From JAYEHL01 sp041653935 (lineage in GTDB: Bacteria > Chloroflexota > Dehalococcoidia > E44-bin15): a stretch of DNA of 64,000 nucleotides. A model generated the notes under the pieces. That model ran no database searches. It saw nothing but the letters and a program-made list of their open reading frames with translations, and had not been told where the DNA came from. The translations under genes were made by a program, and so were the position numbers. Positions 61,592 to 64,000 of the stretch are shown in pieces. The first letter of the stretch is position 1; each line of letters begins with the position of its first letter. The stretch is from positions 496,001 through 560,000 of the forward strand of contig JBAZEO010000001.1 in NCBI GenBank assembly GCA_041653935.1, in the 5' to 3' direction.

Positions 61592-61674
61592 CTACAGCTG
61601 CGGCGCGCGAAAATATTCGTATGTGCACTGGACTTCGTCCGTGCACATACACTAAGGTTCACTGAGTGCTGTAT
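61592..61674 (+). repeat. 84-nt palindromic element, copy 12
   Basis: Standard form with perfect main stem and right end GCTGTATA. Confidence 0.85.
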
Positions 61675-61936
61675 ACGCACAGTTGCCACAGCCCCCTCTC
61701 ACAGAGAGAAGGTAGCTGCCTGGGCATCTACTGCAGTCACTTCCTTTCAGGAAGGGTTAGCTCAATAAGAGATAAATCCTCCCTTCCTTGAGGGAAGGGA
61801 GTAAGAGGGAAGGAGATTTTTTAAAAATACTTCCATATAGCACCTATCATGGAAAGCTGGGAGCAGCCATATTGCGCTTTGGAGCAAATTATTTTAAAGT
61901 ATACAAATATTAAATAATCATAAGATAGGATGTGTC

Positions 61937-62548
61937 ATGTCTAAATTCGATGATAAGATCGCGGAAATGAAAGATGAGAGGACCCGCATTAAGAACGATA
62001 TCAACTCGACCAATGAAACACTGAAGAAGATCGACGAAGAGATAAAGCCGATCCTGAAGCAGAAAAAACAGATCGACGAACTGCTGAAAAATAAGACTGA
62101 TGGCAAACAGCCGCATTTGAATAAACTCAAGTCGTTACAGGGACGACTCGAAGAATTATCGGAGGCAGAGCGCAAGTTAGCCGCAAAGAAAAACCTGGCT
62201 TCCAAGTTATTGGATAGGGGATATCCCATAGATATCATCTATGAGGCAAATGACAAGGACCTGGCCAGGCTGCAGAGCGAACTGGATGAACTGGCGGGAT
62301 CAGAATCAAAACTGAAGGCTCAAGAGGAAAGGCTGCAGGGACTGATAGCAACAATCAAGAAAGACCCTCAGGAGAGGAAAGAATTTGAGCTCTCCAAAAA
62401 AATACGGAACATTAAAAAAGCGATAGTGGCAAACAGCCAGCAGACAGATGCGGTCAGTGACGATGATGACAGAGAGGACAGGGTAACCGTTTCGGTGGAA
62501 GATAAAAAAACAAAACGGATAAACTTTAAGAGCTGGAAAAACAACTAA
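61937..62548 (+). CDS. Coiled-coil protein
   Basis: The 203-aa protein is almost entirely charged alpha-helix with heptad-like spacing (IAEMKDERTRIKNDINS, LKKIDEEIKPILKQKKQID, LQGRLEELSEAERKLAAKK), with a short disordered C-terminus (VSDDDDREDRV). No enzymatic motif is visible. It may be a structural or scaffolding protein. AT-rich promoter-like sequence and GATAGGATG precede ATG 61937. Its end overlaps the end of the convergent gene by 4 nt. Confidence 0.75.
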   Translation: MSKFDDKIAEMKDERTRIKNDINSTNETLKKIDEEIKPILKQKKQIDELLKNKTDGKQPHLNKLKSLQGRLEELSEAERKLAAKKNLASKLLDRGYPIDIIYEANDKDLARLQSELDELAGSESKLKAQEERLQGLIATIKKDPQERKEFELSKKIRNIKKAIVANSQQTDAVSDDDDREDRVTVSVEDKKTKRINFKSWKNN

Positions 62549-62799
62549 CTGTCAAAGAAAGAGCCGCCTGATTTCTCTATGTACCCTTTACTACACAATA
62601 TTTGAAGCCTTTGTGCAATCGGAAAATCGCAAACGTCCTGAATCTGACGCTCGTCCAATTGCCCGTTAAGCAGGGCCCTGAGGATTCTTATATCGGACTG
62701 ATCTACATCTCTAATAGAGGGAAGTCTAACGCCAGGCTTAGTTTTACGCGGAAATGCATCTAGATAAGCCTTTCTTCCTTTATCAGTCATGGAATACAT
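62545..62799 (-). CDS. Small winged-helix-like protein
   Basis: An 84-aa protein starting MYSMTDKGRKAYLDAF and continuing with RDVDQSDIRILRALLNGQLDERQIQDVCDFPIAQRLQILCSKGYIEKSG, the helix-turn-helix and wing pattern of small regulators. GAGGAGG lies 8 nt before ATG 62799. The target is unknown. Confidence 0.65.
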   Translation of the reverse strand: MYSMTDKGRKAYLDAFPRKTKPGVRLPSIRDVDQSDIRILRALLNGQLDERQIQDVCDFPIAQRLQILCSKGYIEKSGGSFFDS

Positions 62800-62833
62800 C
62801 GTGTAACCTCCTCACTGCCCGGATATCCCGTGT

Positions 62834-64000
62834 TTAAAATTTGAAGCCCTTGTCATCTGTGTTGTCTGGATAGTACTCATCATTGTATGTATTGTCTGGA
62901 TAGTATTCATCGCCTTCACCATTTTCATAATACAATGAACCGTATATGCGTCTGCGTTTAATGTATAGGCCTGCTGCCAGCCCCAGCACTACTGCAGCAA
63001 AAAAGCTGATTAATATGATCACCCATGTGCTCAAACCGGCGCTCTCCTGTCGAATAGGAGGCGTCTGTATAGTAAATTTAGTGAAATGATACACGGTGAA
63101 AGTAATAGTGTTAGCGGCAGTATTCACAACACAGTCAGGATATTCCCACCCATCCGATGACTCATTATAAAAACCTATGATCAGCCTTGATTCGTTCACT
63201 CCTGCAGGTATCATATCGTGAGTGTAATGGAACGTTACCACAATACCGGGATTAAACGTTGCGCCATCGGGCTCAAAATCGAAAGCGGCTATAACGCTGC
63301 GATTCCCGGATGCAGCAGGATGGTCGTCCGTTGTAGACATGTTGAGTTCGCTGAGAGGCTGACCCTGATCATTCAACGCTGTAGTTCCAGACTGAATATG
63401 CATACTTATATTATCATCAGCCGATGTAACATTTACGGCCTGTTGAATAACGCCGCTACTGCTGATATTCAATGAGGCTTTCGCCCCTCCAATATCAAAG
63501 CTGATTGTTGGCGTGGGCGCAGGCACAGGTGTGTCGGTATTGGTCACGCTGACATCGGCGGCGTTCAAACCACTGTAGTTGGCATCAGTGGAACTGGAGG
63601 CCGCAGTGACGATGGTATATGCAATATTACCATCCACCAGAGCATCATTAACGCCGGTGATGGTGACCGTCCGCGGCGTGCTCCAGTTGGAAGTGTTAAA
63701 GGTTACGCTGGACAGTGAGATCGTGCCCTCACCTGTATCGCTGCTGCTCAGATTGATAACCACATTAGCCGTCGGCTGGGTGTTAAGCACGATGGTGAAG
63801 TTGGCTGTGCCTCCAGCCTCGGTGGTGACCAGCCCTGAAGCGGGATTGACGCTAATCCCAACAGCATCGTTATCGGTATTGGTCACGCTGACATCGGCGG
63901 CATCCAAACCATTGTAGTTGGCATCAGTGGAACTGGCGGCCGCAGTGACGATGGTATAGCTAATATTGCCATCAATCAAGGCATCATTAACACCGGTGAC
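62834..64000 (-). CDS. Surface protein with Calx-beta-like repeats, 5' end outside window
   Basis: The frame is open to the right edge (VTGVNDA-LIDGNISY), so the start is beyond 64000. At least two tandem units of 113 aa (339 nt) are present, each ending in NSTNWSTPRTVTITGVNDALVDG-like and NYxGLxAADVSVTNTD blocks, as in Calx-beta type surface repeats. The C-terminal region is the AAFDFEPDGATFNPGI domain shared with the proteins at 22964 and 50208, then a helix (LSTWVIILISFFAAVVLGLAAGLYI) and a tail with YYPDNTYNDEYYPDNT. Likely an adhesin; function unknown. Confidence 0.82.
   Translation of the reverse strand, partial: VTGVNDALIDGNISYTIVTAAASSTDANYNGLDAADVSVTNTDNDAVGISVNPASGLVTTEAGGTANFTIVLNTQPTANVVINLSSSDTGEGTISLSSVTFNTSNWSTPRTVTITGVNDALVDGNIAYTIVTAASSSTDANYSGLNAADVSVTNTDTPVPAPTPTISFDIGGAKASLNISSSGVIQQAVNVTSADDNISMHIQSGTTALNDQGQPLSELNMSTTDDHPAASGNRSVIAAFDFEPDGATFNPGIVVTFHYTHDMIPAGVNESRLIIGFYNESSDGWEYPDCVVNTAANTITFTVYHFTKFTIQTPPIRQESAGLSTWVIILISFFAAVVLGLAAGLYIKRRRIYGSLYYENGEGDEYYPDNTYNDEYYPDNTDDKGFKF

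Larger units (their letters stand above)
61300..61855. repeat. Palindrome island with two 84-nt elements
   Basis: Contains CCTTCTCCCCTGCGGAGGAAGAGG, CCCTCTCCCTGCGGAGGAAGAGGG, CCCCCTCTTCTAAAAAGAGGGGG, CCCCCTCTCACAGAGAG, CTTCCTTTCAGGAAG, CTCCCTTCC-TTGA-GGGAAGGGAG and TTCCATATAGCACCTATCATGGAA. Confidence 0.85.

Noticed and set aside
15350..61855. CRISPR array
   Set aside because: Repeats are palindromes of many kinds with irregular spacing and no uniform spacers; no cas genes.
15350..61855. Insertion sequences
   Set aside because: No transposase or integrase frame was found in or beside any island.

Overview
The window reads as a chromosomal segment of an anaerobic bacterium, probably from a metagenome. 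My best guess is a Dehalococcoidia-like member of the Chloroflexota. This rests on general resemblance: many small ferredoxin, radical-SAM and Fe-S proteins, an organoarsenical/ACR3 arsenic operon, glycine-rich anchored surface proteins, and very repeat-rich intergenic DNA. There is no rRNA or marker gene here to settle it. I saw no rRNA, convincing tRNA, transposase, phage gene or CRISPR array.

Layout. 0-4 kb: the end of a HEAT-like protein, a ketopantoate reductase, a zinc-ribbon membrane protein broken by an in-frame UGA, a YcxB-like protein and a radical SAM/SPASM protein. 4-10.5 kb (minus strand): an arsenic operon arsR-arsP-arsE-selW-arsF-arsG-acr3-DUF167-DUF167-ferredoxin. It carries ArsR-type palindromes, a selenoprotein gene with two in-frame UGA codons each followed by a bSECIS-like hairpin, a relic of a second acr3, and an ArsE paralogue whose CxxC has become SxxS. 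10.6-24.6 kb: scattered housekeeping and accessory genes (PKD lipoprotein, RimI-like, PilT, pseudopilin, aldo/keto reductase, flavoprotein, Fe-S protein, ATP-grasp ligase, MaoC, surface protein). 24.7-50.2 kb: a large surface-polysaccharide locus with GT39 membrane transferases, GT2/GT4 transferases, methyltransferases, a flippase, a sugar aminotransferase, rfbBDCA for dTDP-rhamnose, a polyprenyl-phosphate glycosyltransferase, a UDP-sugar epimerase and UDP-glucose dehydrogenase. The part from about 29.6 to 42.1 kb is visibly more AT-rich than both flanks. 50.2-64 kb: more surface proteins, a Rieske oxygenase, a CAP protein, TypA, a DUF151/zinc-finger fusion, a ZIP transporter and a coiled-coil protein.

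Between the genes lie about 15 repeat islands built from short palindromes of a dozen or so types, shuffled in order and orientation. One type is an 84-nt element with TATACAGC-like inverted ends and an internal double hairpin, present in 12 copies whose stems show compensatory changes. Another type ends in GGGGGTTGA and appears to supply the -35 box for at least three downstream genes. Direct copies of these islands flank the epimerase gene at 47.4-48.3 kb.

The most interesting candidates are the arsenic-operon selenoprotein, a second possible UGA-recoded exported protein at 4.75 kb, the covarying 84-nt element, and a two-membrane-segment module found once as a small protein and three times in front of a glycosyltransferase.
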